Origin: Pseudomonas viridiflava
GTDB taxonomy: Bacteria; Pseudomonadota; Gammaproteobacteria; Pseudomonadales; Pseudomonadaceae
Reading direction: 5' to 3'
Length of the DNA stretch: 64,000 bases
Assembly (NCBI RefSeq): GCF_900591205.1
Contig: NZ_UUPU01000109.1
Location: forward strand, 186,001-250,000
Shown here: positions 1 through 7,855 of the stretch, one piece after another
How positions within the stretch are numbered: position 1 is the first letter of the stretch
Layout of the letters: each line of letters opens with the position of its first letter
Program-made: the position numbers and the translations under genes
Notes under the pieces: generated by a model
Database searches by the model: none
Told to the model about the DNA's origin: nothing
Seen by the model: only the letters and a program-made list of their open reading frames with translations

Positions 1-462
1 GGTGGCGCGCGGCAGGTAATAACCGACCGCCAGGATCCGTTCGCCGACGCGCTGGAAGAACACATGCTTGTGTTCGACCTTGCCGTCGTTCCAGTTCTGC
101 CAGCGGTAGTCGGCCTGCTGGATACCCTGGCCTTGCGGCACCTTGAGCGCGTCCTTGAAGGATTGGCGCAAATCCGGCCCCAGCACTTCGGACACGTCGC
201 GACCGATCAGCGCGGAGGAGGGGCCGCCACTGGCCAGCAGTACGCCCTGGGTGTCGACCACAAACACATAGCGGTCCTGGTCGATAAACTCGCCCTGACG
301 GCTGAAGGCGGCAAACGCCTTGTCGCCGTTGGTCTGGTAGTAAGCCACGGCTTTTTCCAGCAATGCCTTTGCCGCCTGGGCCTCTTGATCCTGAGTCGTC
401 GCGGCGTGCACCTGGCCGAAACACAACAGCAGCAGCCAGCTGATTCGGAGCAGTCCCTTCAT
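1..462 (-). CDS. Cache-domain protein, exported (3' part outside window)
   Basis: Open reading frame running off the left edge; 154 codons are visible from an ATG at 462. Residues 1-20 form a signal peptide ending in QVHA. The rest resembles a single Cache (type 2) sensor domain: a long helix with AKALLEKAVAYYQTNGDKA, then FIDQDRYVFVVDTQGVLLA, GRDVSEV and a YRWQNW segment with VFFQRV and a GYYLPR end. Cache domains bind small metabolites in the periplasm, usually on chemoreceptors or kinases, but this could also be a free periplasmic Cache protein; the C-terminus is not visible. The 50 bases between it and the next minus gene are free of obvious signals. The family call is by pattern and the ligand is unknown. 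Confidence 0.75.
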   Translation of the reverse strand, partial: MKGLLRISWLLLLCFGQVHAATTQDQEAQAAKALLEKAVAYYQTNGDKAFAAFSRQGEFIDQDRYVFVVDTQGVLLASGGPSSALIGRDVSEVLGPDLRQSFKDALKVPQGQGIQQADYRWQNWNDGKVEHKHVFFQRVGERILAVGYYLPRAT

Positions 463-512
463 GTTCCGTCCCTCATTATTATTGATGTGAGCAGAGCTTA
501 GACGGCTGTGGC

Positions 513-1286
513 TCAAGGCGCCGCCAACCATTGATTGACGATGCCGTCGTACACCCCGGTCGCCACGCTCAGGTGTAACCACTGGTCGACGTAGCTTTTC
601 CATGCCACATCATCGCGTGGCAGCAGGAAGGCTTTTTCGCTGTACTGCATCTGCCGCTCCGGGTTGACCGCGCACAGCCCTGGCTTGAGCTTTTGCTGGT
701 AACGCGCCTCGCTGGCGTCAGTGATCATCACATCGGCCTTGCCTGCCAGCAGTTCGTCGAAAATGCTCACGTTGTCATGCAGGCGGATTTGCGCCTGGCC
801 CAGGTGCGTCCGGGCAAACACTTCGTTGGTGCCGCCCGCCGGTTCGATCACCCGCACCTGCGGCTGGTTGATCTGCTCGACCGTCTGGTAGCGCTGCACA
901 TCGGCGCAACGCACCAGCGGGATCTTGCCGTCGACCCCCAGGGTCTGGCTGAAGAAGGCTTTTTTCTGGCGCTCCAGAGACACCGAAATACCGCCCACGG
1001 CGATGTCGCAGCGCTGGGCGAGGAAGTCCGGCATCAGGGTTTTCCAGGTGGTGGGCACCCATTGGATGTTTGCATTGAGGCTCTTGGCCAGTGACTCCGC
1101 CATGGCAATGTCGATGCCTTCGTAGCGGCCATCGGCGCGCAGCGAGGTATAGGGCTTGTAGTCGCCGGTGGTGCAGACGCTGAGTGTGCCGCGCTGCAGC
1201 ACTTCGTCCAGGCGCGAGGGCGTGGGGTCGGCCAGGGCAGTGGTTGCCAGGCTCGCCAGTACGCACAGGGTTATTGTTGTTTTCAT
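513..1286 (-). CDS. Periplasmic cyclohexadienyl dehydratase-like / solute-binding protein (PheC family)
   Basis: 257 aa from ATG 1286; an upstream in-frame ATG at 1307 is possible, but MKTT begins a clean signal peptide (residues 1-19, cut after ALA). The mature part is a type II periplasmic binding fold: LDEVLQRGTLSVCTTGDYKP, YEGIDIAMAE, RCDIAVGGISVSLERQ, PAGGTNEVF, VMITDASEARYQQ. The TTGDYKP, GGTNEVFAR and TDAxEAR blocks match the periplasmic cyclohexadienyl dehydratase PheC of P. aeruginosa, which converts prephenate or arogenate to phenylpyruvate or phenylalanine; E193 in TDASEAR would correspond to the catalytic glutamate of that family. An amino-acid-binding role without catalysis is the alternative. 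No permease genes lie beside it, which favours a stand-alone enzyme. Confidence 0.72.
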   Translation of the reverse strand: MKTTITLCVLASLATTALADPTPSRLDEVLQRGTLSVCTTGDYKPYTSLRADGRYEGIDIAMAESLAKSLNANIQWVPTTWKTLMPDFLAQRCDIAVGGISVSLERQKKAFFSQTLGVDGKIPLVRCADVQRYQTVEQINQPQVRVIEPAGGTNEVFARTHLGQAQIRLHDNVSIFDELLAGKADVMITDASEARYQQKLKPGLCAVNPERQMQYSEKAFLLPRDDVAWKSYVDQWLHLSVATGVYDGIVNQWLAAP

Positions 1287-1630
1287 GCGATCGAGTCCTT
1301 GGGGCATGCTCGGGGGCGGTCATTATTTCCAGCAGGGCGGCCAGCTGGCAAGGGCCGTGAATGTTTAGCCAAGTTGCAACCAAACTCCATCAACCCTGAA
1401 TTTAACCCCCTATGCCGGCATGTGACGCTGGCGGTTATCTCTGGCACTGTGATTCCTCCATGGACGGCTCCTGCGACCTTCACCCCGCGACACTGCCGTC
1501 CGATCTCGCGTTCTGGGCCCTGTTCCACTGCCGACACGCACGCCCACCAGATACCTCATTCCTACGTTGATCCATGCCCTGGATGGCGCGCACCTGTGCG
1601 CCTGCCCGACCCAAACGTATGAGAATGCCC
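1287..1630. other. Divergent intergenic region, PheC-like gene / glutamine synthetase gene
   Basis: About 340 bases separate two divergent genes and must hold both promoters. Several in-frame extensions of the neighbours cross it, but none shows family similarity. No convincing sigma70 hexamer pair, operator or repeat was recognised by eye. Confidence 0.5.
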
Positions 1631-3001
1631 ATGAGTGTTTTTGCCAGCCTGCACGAAGCCCACACCTTCCTTGAGCAGCACCCGGACATCGAGATGTTCG
1701 AGCTGTTTATCCTCGACAACAACGGCGTGCCCCGTGGCAAGTTGCTGCACCGCGACGAACTGCTGGCGGTGTATGAAAGCGGGCGGCCGTTGCCCAGCAC
1801 CATCCTCGGCCTGACGATCAATGGCGATGACGTGGAAAATTCCGGGCTGGTGTGGGAGGTGGGCGATATCGACTGCCGTGCCTACCCGGTCAGCGGCAGT
1901 TTGCAGCGCATGCCGTGGCGCCTGATCCCGACGGCAGCGGTGCAAGTCAGCATGCACCCCACCCAGGGTTTGCCCGCCATCGTGGCCGACCCTCGGCATT
2001 TGCTGGCCAGGGTCATCGACGGCTTGAAAGCCGACGGTTATTACCCGGTGATGGCGGCGGAGCTGGAGTTCTACTTGCTCGACCAGAAGCCCGACAGCAA
2101 TGGCCGGCCACAACCGGCACGGGATGTGGACGGCAATCGCCCGCGCTCGACCCAGGTGTACGGCCTGCGCGAACTGGAGCAGATCGAGCCGTTTCTCGCG
2201 GATTTGTACAGCGCCTGCAAACTGCAAGGCATCCCGGCACGCACGGCGATTTCCGAATACGCCCCGGGCCAGGTGGAGATCACCCTGGAGCATCGCGCCG
2301 ATGCCCTGCAGGCGATGGACGAAGCGGTGCGCTACAAGCGGCTGGTCAAGGGCGTGGCGCATAAGCACGGGATGACCGCGTGCTTTATGGCCAAGCCGTT
2401 CGATGACCTGGCAGGCACCGGCATGCATATGCACGTGAGCCTGGCGGACGCCCAGGGCAATAACCTGTTCGCCAGTGAAGCCGCCGACGGCACGCCGCTG
2501 CTGCGCCAGGCGGTGGGCGGCATGCTCAGTACGTCGCTCGATTCGTTGCTGCTGTTCTGCCCCAACGCCAACTCCTATCGCCGTTTCCAGACCAACAGTT
2601 ATGCGCCGCTGGCCGCCACCTGGGGCGTCGACAACCGTACCGTCAGCCTGCGCGTGCCCGGCGGCCCGGCCTATTCGCGGCATATCGAACACCGCATCTG
2701 CGGCGCCGACGCCAACCCCTACCTCGCGGCGGCCGCGATCCTTGCCGGTATCCACCGCGGCATCCGTGAACAACTCGACCCCGGCGCCCCGGTGGAAGGT
2801 AACGGGTACGCCCAGGCCACGGCGTTGCTGCCCACCGACTGGCTGACCACCCTGCGTGCGCTGGAAGATTCGAGCTGGGCGCGGGAGGCTTTCGGCGCTG
2901 AGTTTCTGGGTGTGTACCTGGCGGTGAAACGCGCCGAATACCGGCAGTTCATGGGCGAGGTGGGCGAGCAGGATTGGCGCTGGTACTTGCACCAGGCGTA
3001 A
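1631..3001 (+). CDS. Glutamine synthetase family protein, gamma-glutamylpolyamine synthetase-like
   Basis: 456 aa from ATG 1631 (MSVFASLHEA); in-frame ATGs at 1574, 1619 and 1625 also exist and the ribosome site is weak for all. Family: glutamine-synthetase beta-grasp plus catalytic domain. Visible marks are NGVPRGKLL near the N-terminus, the metal-binding AAELEFYLL, SEYAPGQVEITL, GTGMHMHVSLAD, and the ATP/glutamate-site block RRFQTNSYAPL ... TVSLRVPGGP ... HIEHRICGADANPYLAAAA. The overall shape and MHVSL block are those of PauA/PuuA-type enzymes that ligate glutamate to putrescine or other polyamines, the first step of polyamine catabolism. Canonical nitrogen-assimilating GlnA is excluded by the lack of the adenylylation-loop tyrosine motif. 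The exact amine substrate is not deducible, and no other polyamine-pathway gene adjoins it. Confidence 0.82.
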   Translation: MSVFASLHEAHTFLEQHPDIEMFELFILDNNGVPRGKLLHRDELLAVYESGRPLPSTILGLTINGDDVENSGLVWEVGDIDCRAYPVSGSLQRMPWRLIPTAAVQVSMHPTQGLPAIVADPRHLLARVIDGLKADGYYPVMAAELEFYLLDQKPDSNGRPQPARDVDGNRPRSTQVYGLRELEQIEPFLADLYSACKLQGIPARTAISEYAPGQVEITLEHRADALQAMDEAVRYKRLVKGVAHKHGMTACFMAKPFDDLAGTGMHMHVSLADAQGNNLFASEAADGTPLLRQAVGGMLSTSLDSLLLFCPNANSYRRFQTNSYAPLAATWGVDNRTVSLRVPGGPAYSRHIEHRICGADANPYLAAAAILAGIHRGIREQLDPGAPVEGNGYAQATALLPTDWLTTLRALEDSSWAREAFGAEFLGVYLAVKRAEYRQFMGEVGEQDWRWYLHQA

Positions 3002-3011
3002 ATGAAAGCGG

Positions 3012-3270
3012 GTAGTGAGCGGGCTTGCTGTAGTGAGCGGGCCTGTTGTGGCGAGCGCGCTTGTTGTGGCGAGCGGGCTTGCCCGCGTTGGGGCGCGAAG
3101 CGGCCCTAAAACCATTCACCGCCTATCTGTCTGAACGATTGGGGGCGGCCTTATTGGGGCGGCTCCGCCACCCAACGCGGGCAAGCCCGCTCGCCACAAC
3201 AAGCCCAACCATCACAACAGCCCGCTCGCCACAACAAGCTCACTCATCACAACAAGCCTGCTCGCCACAG
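3012..3270. repeat. Expanded REP array (GTGGCGAGCGGGCTTG type) forming a long hairpin
   Basis: The 360-base gap between the glutamine synthetase gene and the methyltransferase gene is mostly repeat. The left half has four degenerate half-units (TGAGCGGGCTTG, TGAGCGGGCCTG, GGCGAGCGCGCTTG, GGCGAGCGGGCTTGCCCGCG) and the right half carries their complements in reverse order (CGCGGGCAAGCCCGCTCGCC, then AGCCCGCTCGCCACAACAAGC copies). The centre is about 90 bases with GGGCGCGAAGCGGCCCTAAA. The whole can fold into a long imperfect hairpin downstream of the glutamine synthetase gene. Confidence 0.85.
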
Positions 3271-3364
3271 ATGCGGGGTGAGGGTTTCGACCTTTTTTTC
3301 ACGTTGCAGTGGTTAAGCTGCGAATCAAGGTCATTCACCACCGTTTAACTCATATGAGCCCGTG

Positions 3365-3964
3365 ATGTCGCCACAACCTCCTTCCTCTATAGAGATTGAA
3401 TTCGCCGAGCGCTGTGACCGTGAGCATGCCAGGGTCTGCGGCGATACTCGCCCGCCGGGGGCGCTCAAGCGCCTGGCGGCGTGGCGCGATGAACGGTTGG
3501 TGCGCCATGCCTTGAAAGTGGCCGGCGAGCCGGGGCTGATTCTTGACTTGGCCTGTGGCTCGGGGCGCTTCTGGCCGGTGCTGGCAGAACACATCAACCG
3601 GGTGATCCTGGCGTCGGACAATTCCCAGGATATGCTCGACCATGCCGTTACCCATCATCCGGCCGCCTTGCTCAAGCGGGTCAAGACGTTTCAAGGTTCG
3701 GCGTTTTCCATCGGCCTGTCGGCGAATGCGGTGGATTGCATTTTCTGCCTGGAGTTGTTTCGTCATGTGCCGAGCAGCGAAGGGCGCCTGGCGTTGTTGC
3801 GCGAGTTCCACCGGGTCAGCCGCGACACGGTGATCGTGTCGGTGCAATCGCGTACCCCGGTGGAGGAGGAGTTTCGTCAGGCCGGCTTCAAAATCCTTAA
3901 TCACCAGGAATTCATGCCGGGCTCGCACCTGTGGCGGGTCTACGTTCTGCGTAAGAGAGGATAA
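3365..3964 (+). CDS. Class I SAM-dependent methyltransferase
   Basis: 199 aa from ATG 3365 (a GTG directly before it, at 3362, is also in frame). Rossmann-type methyltransferase motifs are clear: motif I ILDLACGSGRFWPVL, post-I VILASDNSQDMLDHA, motif II NAVDCIFCLELFRH with a downstream EFHRVSRDTVIVSV strand. The C-terminus (TPVEEEFRQAGFKIL) fits the small-molecule UbiE/SmtA-like fold. The substrate cannot be told. It ends about 120 bases before rnd on the same strand, so the two may be co-transcribed, but rnd has its own good ribosome site. Confidence 0.8.
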   Translation: MSPQPPSSIEIEFAERCDREHARVCGDTRPPGALKRLAAWRDERLVRHALKVAGEPGLILDLACGSGRFWPVLAEHINRVILASDNSQDMLDHAVTHHPAALLKRVKTFQGSAFSIGLSANAVDCIFCLELFRHVPSSEGRLALLREFHRVSRDTVIVSVQSRTPVEEEFRQAGFKILNHQEFMPGSHLWRVYVLRKRG

Positions 3965-4085
3965 CTCCCGCCTGTCGGACTATTCTCTATGTCTGTCGGA
4001 GTTTTCATGGCGGCCTGTGCACTGCGGATGCTCGCAAGTCCCTTTCGCGATATATACTGCGCGCCATTCTTCAAGGGAGAGCCGT

Positions 4086-5219
4086 GTGGCCATCGATATT
4101 CACTGGATCTGCGACAACGATAGCCTCGGCCAGCATTGCGCCGAATGGCAGCAGTTGCCATTCGTCGCCCTCGACACCGAATTCATGCGGGTCGACACCT
4201 TTTATCCCATTGCCGGGCTGATCCAGATCGGCGATGGCGTACGCGCTTACCTGATCGACCCCCTGACCATCGACAACTGGCAACCCTTGGCCGCTTTGCT
4301 GGAGAACCCGGCGGTGATCAAGGTGGTGCACGCCTGCAGCGAAGACCTGGAAGTGTTGTTGCGCCTGACCGGCAGCCTGCCGGTGCCGTTGTTCGACACG
4401 CAATTGGCCGCCGCTTACTTGAACCTCGGTTTCTCGATGGGCTATTCGCGCCTGGTGCAGGCCGTGCTCGATATCGAGCTGCCCAAAGGCGAGACCCGCT
4501 CCGACTGGCTGCAGCGCCCGTTGTCCGAGACGCAAATCAGCTACGCCGCCGAAGACGCCGTGCACCTGGCCGAGGTCTACACCCGGCTGCGCCCGCGTCT
4601 GTCGGAGGATAAGTACGCTTGGGTGCTGGAAGACGGCGCCGAACTGGTGGCCAACCTGCGCCGCGAGGTCGACCCGTACGAGGTGTACCGCGACGCCAAG
4701 CTGGCGTGGAAACTCTCGCGTGCCCAGCTCGCCGTATTGCGCGAGCTGTGCGCCTGGCGCGAGCAGCAAGCGCGCGCACGTGACCTGCCGCGCAACCGTA
4801 TCATTCGCGAACACTCGTTATGGCCTCTGGCCAAATCCCAGCCGGATAACCTCGCCGCCCTGGGCAAGATCGAAGACATGCACCCGCGCACTGTGCGTCA
4901 GGATGGCCAGTTTCTGCTGGACCTGATCAAGCGCGCCGGCAGTGTCTCGATCGACCAATGGCCGCCGGCGGTGGCCGAACCGCTGCCGGTGGACGCCGCT
5001 ACGCTGATCAAGCAACTGCGTGCCCTGGGCCAGACGTTCGCCGAGCGCCTCGACATGGCGCCCGAACTGATGCTGCGCAAGAAAACCCTCGAAGCCCTGG
5101 TTAAAAGTGGCTACCCCGATGGGCCTTACCAATTGCCAGACTCGCTGCGTGGCTGGCGCCGCGAGTTGATGGGCCAAGCGCTGCTCGACAGCCTGGCCAC
5201 TGCCGGAGAACAGCCTTGA
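4086..5219 (+). CDS. rnd: Ribonuclease D
   Basis: 377 aa. The start is GTG 4086, chosen because AGGGAGA lies 5-11 bases upstream and the protein then begins AIDIHW like other RNase D proteins. This 3'-5' exoribonuclease matures tRNA and other small-RNA 3' ends. The DEDD exonuclease domain fills the first half: Exo [11 protein letters not shown], Exo [13 protein letters not shown], Exo [16 protein letters not shown] (DEDDy type). An HRDC domain follows ([23 protein letters not shown]), then a second HRDC-like stretch and [11 protein letters not shown]. Length matches the family. The stop overlaps the TTG start of ycgL, so the two are translationally coupled. Confidence 0.95.
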   Translation: MAIDIHWICDNDSLGQHCAEWQQLPFVALDTEFMRVDTFYPIAGLIQIGDGVRAYLIDPLTIDNWQPLAALLENPAVIKVVHACSEDLEVLLRLTGSLPVPLFDTQLAAAYLNLGFSMGYSRLVQAVLDIELPKGETRSDWLQRPLSETQISYAAEDAVHLAEVYTRLRPRLSEDKYAWVLEDGAELVANLRREVDPYEVYRDAKLAWKLSRAQLAVLRELCAWREQQARARDLPRNRIIREHSLWPLAKSQPDNLAALGKIEDMHPRTVRQDGQFLLDLIKRAGSVSIDQWPPAVAEPLPVDAATLIKQLRALGQTFAERLDMAPELMLRKKTLEALVKSGYPDGPYQLPDSLRGWRRELMGQALLDSLATAGEQP

Positions 5220-5509
5220 AACGTATTTGCTCCATCTATCGCAGCAAGAAAAAAGACGGGATGTACCTCTACGTGCTGAAAAGCGATGCCCTGGAGCGCG
5301 TACCGGAGCCCCTGATGGACGCCTTCGGCAAGGCCCATCACGCGTTTGACATGGTGCTGACGCCGGAGCGCAAGCTGTCCCGCGAGGACATCACGGTGGT
5401 ACTGGAAAACCTCGACAAGCAGGGCTACCACCTGCAAATGCCGCCGGCCGAAGACGAGTACATCGAGCACTTGCCTGAAGAGCTGCTGCGCCGCAACGAC
5501 CCGATGTAA
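5216..5509 (+). CDS. YcgL-domain protein
   Basis: 97 aa from TTG 5216, overlapping the rnd stop by four bases; GGAGAA lies just upstream. The sequence begins [19 protein letters not shown], and the block [18 protein letters not shown] is the signature of the YcgL family (PF05166), a small alpha/beta protein of unknown biochemical role found beside rnd in gamma-proteobacteria. No membrane segment or signal peptide. Coupling to rnd suggests, but does not show, a role in RNA metabolism. Confidence 0.9.
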   Translation: MKRICSIYRSKKKDGMYLYVLKSDALERVPEPLMDAFGKAHHAFDMVLTPERKLSREDITVVLENLDKQGYHLQMPPAEDEYIEHLPEELLRRNDPM

Positions 5510-5616
5510 TCGGGCAGTGCCCTGTTCAGGGCACATTTTTCAACGCAATTGTATGAGCGGGCGGTGGCCGTAAGGATGCGGGCGGCCGTCTGCACTGTTT
5601 TTGAAAGGTTTGAACC

Positions 5617-6549
5617 ATGCGTGTTCTGATTGCTGAACAGGATTACCCGCTTTACGCCCAACTGCTGAACGAGGCGGCGCCGGACCTTGAGGTGCTGACC
5701 AGCGGCGACTCGGCCGAACTGTCACGCCTGGCCGCGGACTGCCCGGTCTGGCTGGGCCAGCCGGATCTGCTGGCGACCCTGTTGCGTCAGGGCCATCAGC
5801 CGCAATGGCTGCAGTCGACCTGGGCCGGTATCACGCCGCTGCTGGCCGAGGGCTTGCCGCGTGACTATCGCCTGACCCGTGCGGTCGGCATTTTTGGCCA
5901 GGTCATGGCCGAGTTTGTCCTCACCTATATGCTCGGCCACGAGCGCGAAGTGCTGGCGCGGCTGGTCAGCCAGGTAGAACGCAAGTGGGACAGCCGCATG
6001 GGCCAGAGCCTGGCGGGGCGCAAGGCGTTGATCGTGGGCACCGGCGATATCGGCCAGCGTGTTGCCGAATTCCTGCTGCCGTTTGGCGTGAAGCTGTATG
6101 GCATCGCCAGCACGGCACGCGAGCAAGCGCCGTTTGTCGAGGTTGCCGGGCTCGATCAACTGGGTCGCCTGGTGGGGGAGGTGGACTACGTGATCAACCT
6201 GTTGCCCAACACGCCCAATACCCACGACCTGTACGACGCGGCACTGTTCAAGCAATTCAAGCCGACCGCGCTGTTTATCAACGTCGGGCGCGGTGTGGCC
6301 GTGGTCGATGCCGACTTGGTCGAGGCGTTGAAAGAAGGGCATCTGGCCGGTGCGGTGATCGACGTATGCCGTCAGGAGCCGTTGCCGCAGCGCCATCCGT
6401 TCTGGACTGCGTGGGGGCTGTTGTTGACCGGGCACAGTTCCGCGCCGACCTCGCCGTCGATGATGGTGGAGTTGTTTGTTGAGAACGTGCGCGCGTATCA
6501 GGCCAAGCAAGCCTTGCGCGGGGAGGTCAGCTTCGAACGCGGTTACTAA
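5617..6549 (+). CDS. D-2-hydroxyacid dehydrogenase (glyoxylate/hydroxypyruvate reductase-like)
   Basis: 310 aa from ATG 5617. NAD(P)-dependent D-isomer 2-hydroxyacid dehydrogenase: NAD-binding GTGDIGQRVAEFL, catalytic Arg in NVGRGVAVVD, Glu in VCRQEPLPQRH, and His in LTGHSSAP. The substrate-binding N-terminal lobe is short and starts MRVLIAEQDYP. The DIG variant of the GxGxxG loop with ASTAR after the second strand suggests NADP preference; this is inference. The likely substrate class is glyoxylate, hydroxypyruvate or a similar 2-oxoacid. A REPIN follows immediately, before a convergent gene. Confidence 0.88.
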   Translation: MRVLIAEQDYPLYAQLLNEAAPDLEVLTSGDSAELSRLAADCPVWLGQPDLLATLLRQGHQPQWLQSTWAGITPLLAEGLPRDYRLTRAVGIFGQVMAEFVLTYMLGHEREVLARLVSQVERKWDSRMGQSLAGRKALIVGTGDIGQRVAEFLLPFGVKLYGIASTAREQAPFVEVAGLDQLGRLVGEVDYVINLLPNTPNTHDLYDAALFKQFKPTALFINVGRGVAVVDADLVEALKEGHLAGAVIDVCRQEPLPQRHPFWTAWGLLLTGHSSAPTSPSMMVELFVENVRAYQAKQALRGEVSFERGY

Positions 6550-6550
6550 A

Positions 6551-6637
6551 GTGGGAGCGGGCTTGCCCGCGATAGCAGTGCGTCAGTCAAGGATGCAGTG
6601 ACTGACCTTGCGCTATCGCGGGCAAGCCCGCTCCCAC
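6551..6637. repeat. REPIN (GTGGGAGCGGGCTTGCCCGCGATAGC pair)
   Basis: Two REP copies in inverted orientation, GTGGGAGCGGGCTTGCCCGC at the left and GCGGGCAAGCCCGCTCCCAC at the right, separated by about 45 bases that themselves pair (GATAGC/GCTATC, AGTCA/TGACT). It sits between convergent genes and may act as a transcript end. Confidence 0.95.
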
Positions 6638-6655
6638 AGGGGATATCAGTAAGGC

Positions 6656-7240
6656 TTACAGGCTGAAATCACCTTCCGAAACCAGCTCGCTCAGAGGTTT
6701 GCGCGGGCTTGGTGCTTCACGGCCTTGCAGGTATTCCGGCAGGGTCGACTTGTCCCCCAGCTTGCCGACGGCCACGGCCGCGTGCAAAGCATAGCCTTCT
6801 GGAATCTTCAGCTCTTTGCGCGTCAGCGCCTGATCGAAGCCAGCCATGCCGTGGGTGTGCCAGCCGCTGAGGCTGGCTTGCAGTGCCAGGTGGCCCCAGG
6901 CGGAACCGGTGTCGAAGGTGTGCCACAGCGCCGGGGTTTCTTCGGTGGCGCCGGGGGCGATGAAGTCGGTTTTCGAGGCGATGATCACCAGGGCCGACGC
7001 ATGCTGCGCCCAGTTACGGTTGAATTCATTCAGCAAGGCCAGGAAACGCTCCCAGTCCGGCGTGTCACGGCGCGCGTAGAGAAAGCGCCAAGGCTGGGAG
7101 TTGTAGGCCGACGGTGCCCAGCGTGCGGCTTCGAAGAAGCTCAGCAGGGTTTCCTGCGGGATGCTCTCGCCGGTAAAGGCGCGAGGCGACCAGCGGTCGG
7201 TGAACTGGGTGTGGATCGGATAGTCGGCAACACGGGTCAT
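6656..7240 (-). CDS. Nitroreductase family FMN oxidoreductase
   Basis: 194 aa from ATG 7240, preceded by CAGGAA as ribosome site; a longer frame to 7300 lacks one. Nitroreductase fold marks: RWSPRAFTGESIP (FMN phosphate-binding Arg-Ser-Arg-type start), ARWAPSAYNSQPWRF, and a late GYALHAAVAVGKLGD. About 195 aa is typical of the one-domain subfamily that reduces nitro or quinone compounds using FMN and NAD(P)H. The physiological substrate is unknown. It converges with the dehydrogenase across a REPIN and diverges from ycgN. Confidence 0.88.
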   Translation of the reverse strand: MTRVADYPIHTQFTDRWSPRAFTGESIPQETLLSFFEAARWAPSAYNSQPWRFLYARRDTPDWERFLALLNEFNRNWAQHASALVIIASKTDFIAPGATEETPALWHTFDTGSAWGHLALQASLSGWHTHGMAGFDQALTRKELKIPEGYALHAAVAVGKLGDKSTLPEYLQGREAPSPRKPLSELVSEGDFSL

Positions 7241-7393
7241 GAGCAATTCCTGATCGTCAATTCGGCGTTCAAAGCTACTGCGCGGCCGCTGGACTGACAA
7301 CTGTTGTTACACCGCCAGTCGTAAGCGCTTGGTTATAAGGGGCGTGGGCACTAGACTGGCGGCCTTTTAATAGACCGCTACCGATGTAGAGCC

Positions 7394-7843
7394 ATGGCCG
7401 CCAAAGTCGAACCTTTCTGGATACGCAAAACCCTTGAACACCTCGACCAGGAGGAGTGGGAGTCGTTGTGCGACGGCTGTGGCCTGTGCTGCCTGCAAAA
7501 GCTTGAGGATGAAGACGACAACAGCGTCTATTACACGCGCATTGCCTGCAAGCTGCTGGACCTGAAAACCTGCCAGTGCACCGACTATCCCAACCGCCGC
7601 GCCTCAGTACCTGACTGCATCCAGCTCACCCCCGGCCAGGCCGACCAGTTCAAATGGCTGCCGCCGACCTGCGGCTACCGCCTGGTCAGCGAGCGCAAGG
7701 ACCTGCCGTTGTGGCACCACCTGGTCTGCGGCGACCGCGACGCCGTGCACCATGAACGCATTTCCCAGTCCGGGCGCATGCTCAGCGAAGGCAGCGTGCC
7801 CGAAGATGACTGGGAGGATTACCTGATTTTCCGCGCGGGTTGA
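7394..7843 (+). CDS. YcgN family cysteine-cluster protein
   Basis: 149 aa from ATG 7394. Rich in conserved cysteines: [39 protein letters not shown] and VCGDRD. The CxxCGxCC...C pattern is the UPF0260/YcgN type of putative zinc- or Fe-S-binding (YkgJ-like) protein. The function is unknown in any species as far as I know. In enterobacteria ycgN lies near ycgL; here they are 2 kb apart, which keeps the association. Translated just ahead of the next gene (12-base gap), so the two probably share a transcript. Confidence 0.9.
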   Translation: MAAKVEPFWIRKTLEHLDQEEWESLCDGCGLCCLQKLEDEDDNSVYYTRIACKLLDLKTCQCTDYPNRRASVPDCIQLTPGQADQFKWLPPTCGYRLVSERKDLPLWHHLVCGDRDAVHHERISQSGRMLSEGSVPEDDWEDYLIFRAG

Positions 7844-7855
7844 AACGGAGGGTGT

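Noticed and set aside
1562-3115. 517-aa ORF antisense to the glutamine synthetase gene
   Set aside because: The complementary strand shows clear conserved glutamine-synthetase motifs; the antisense translation is rich in His, Arg and Gly, as expected from GC-rich third-position shadowing.
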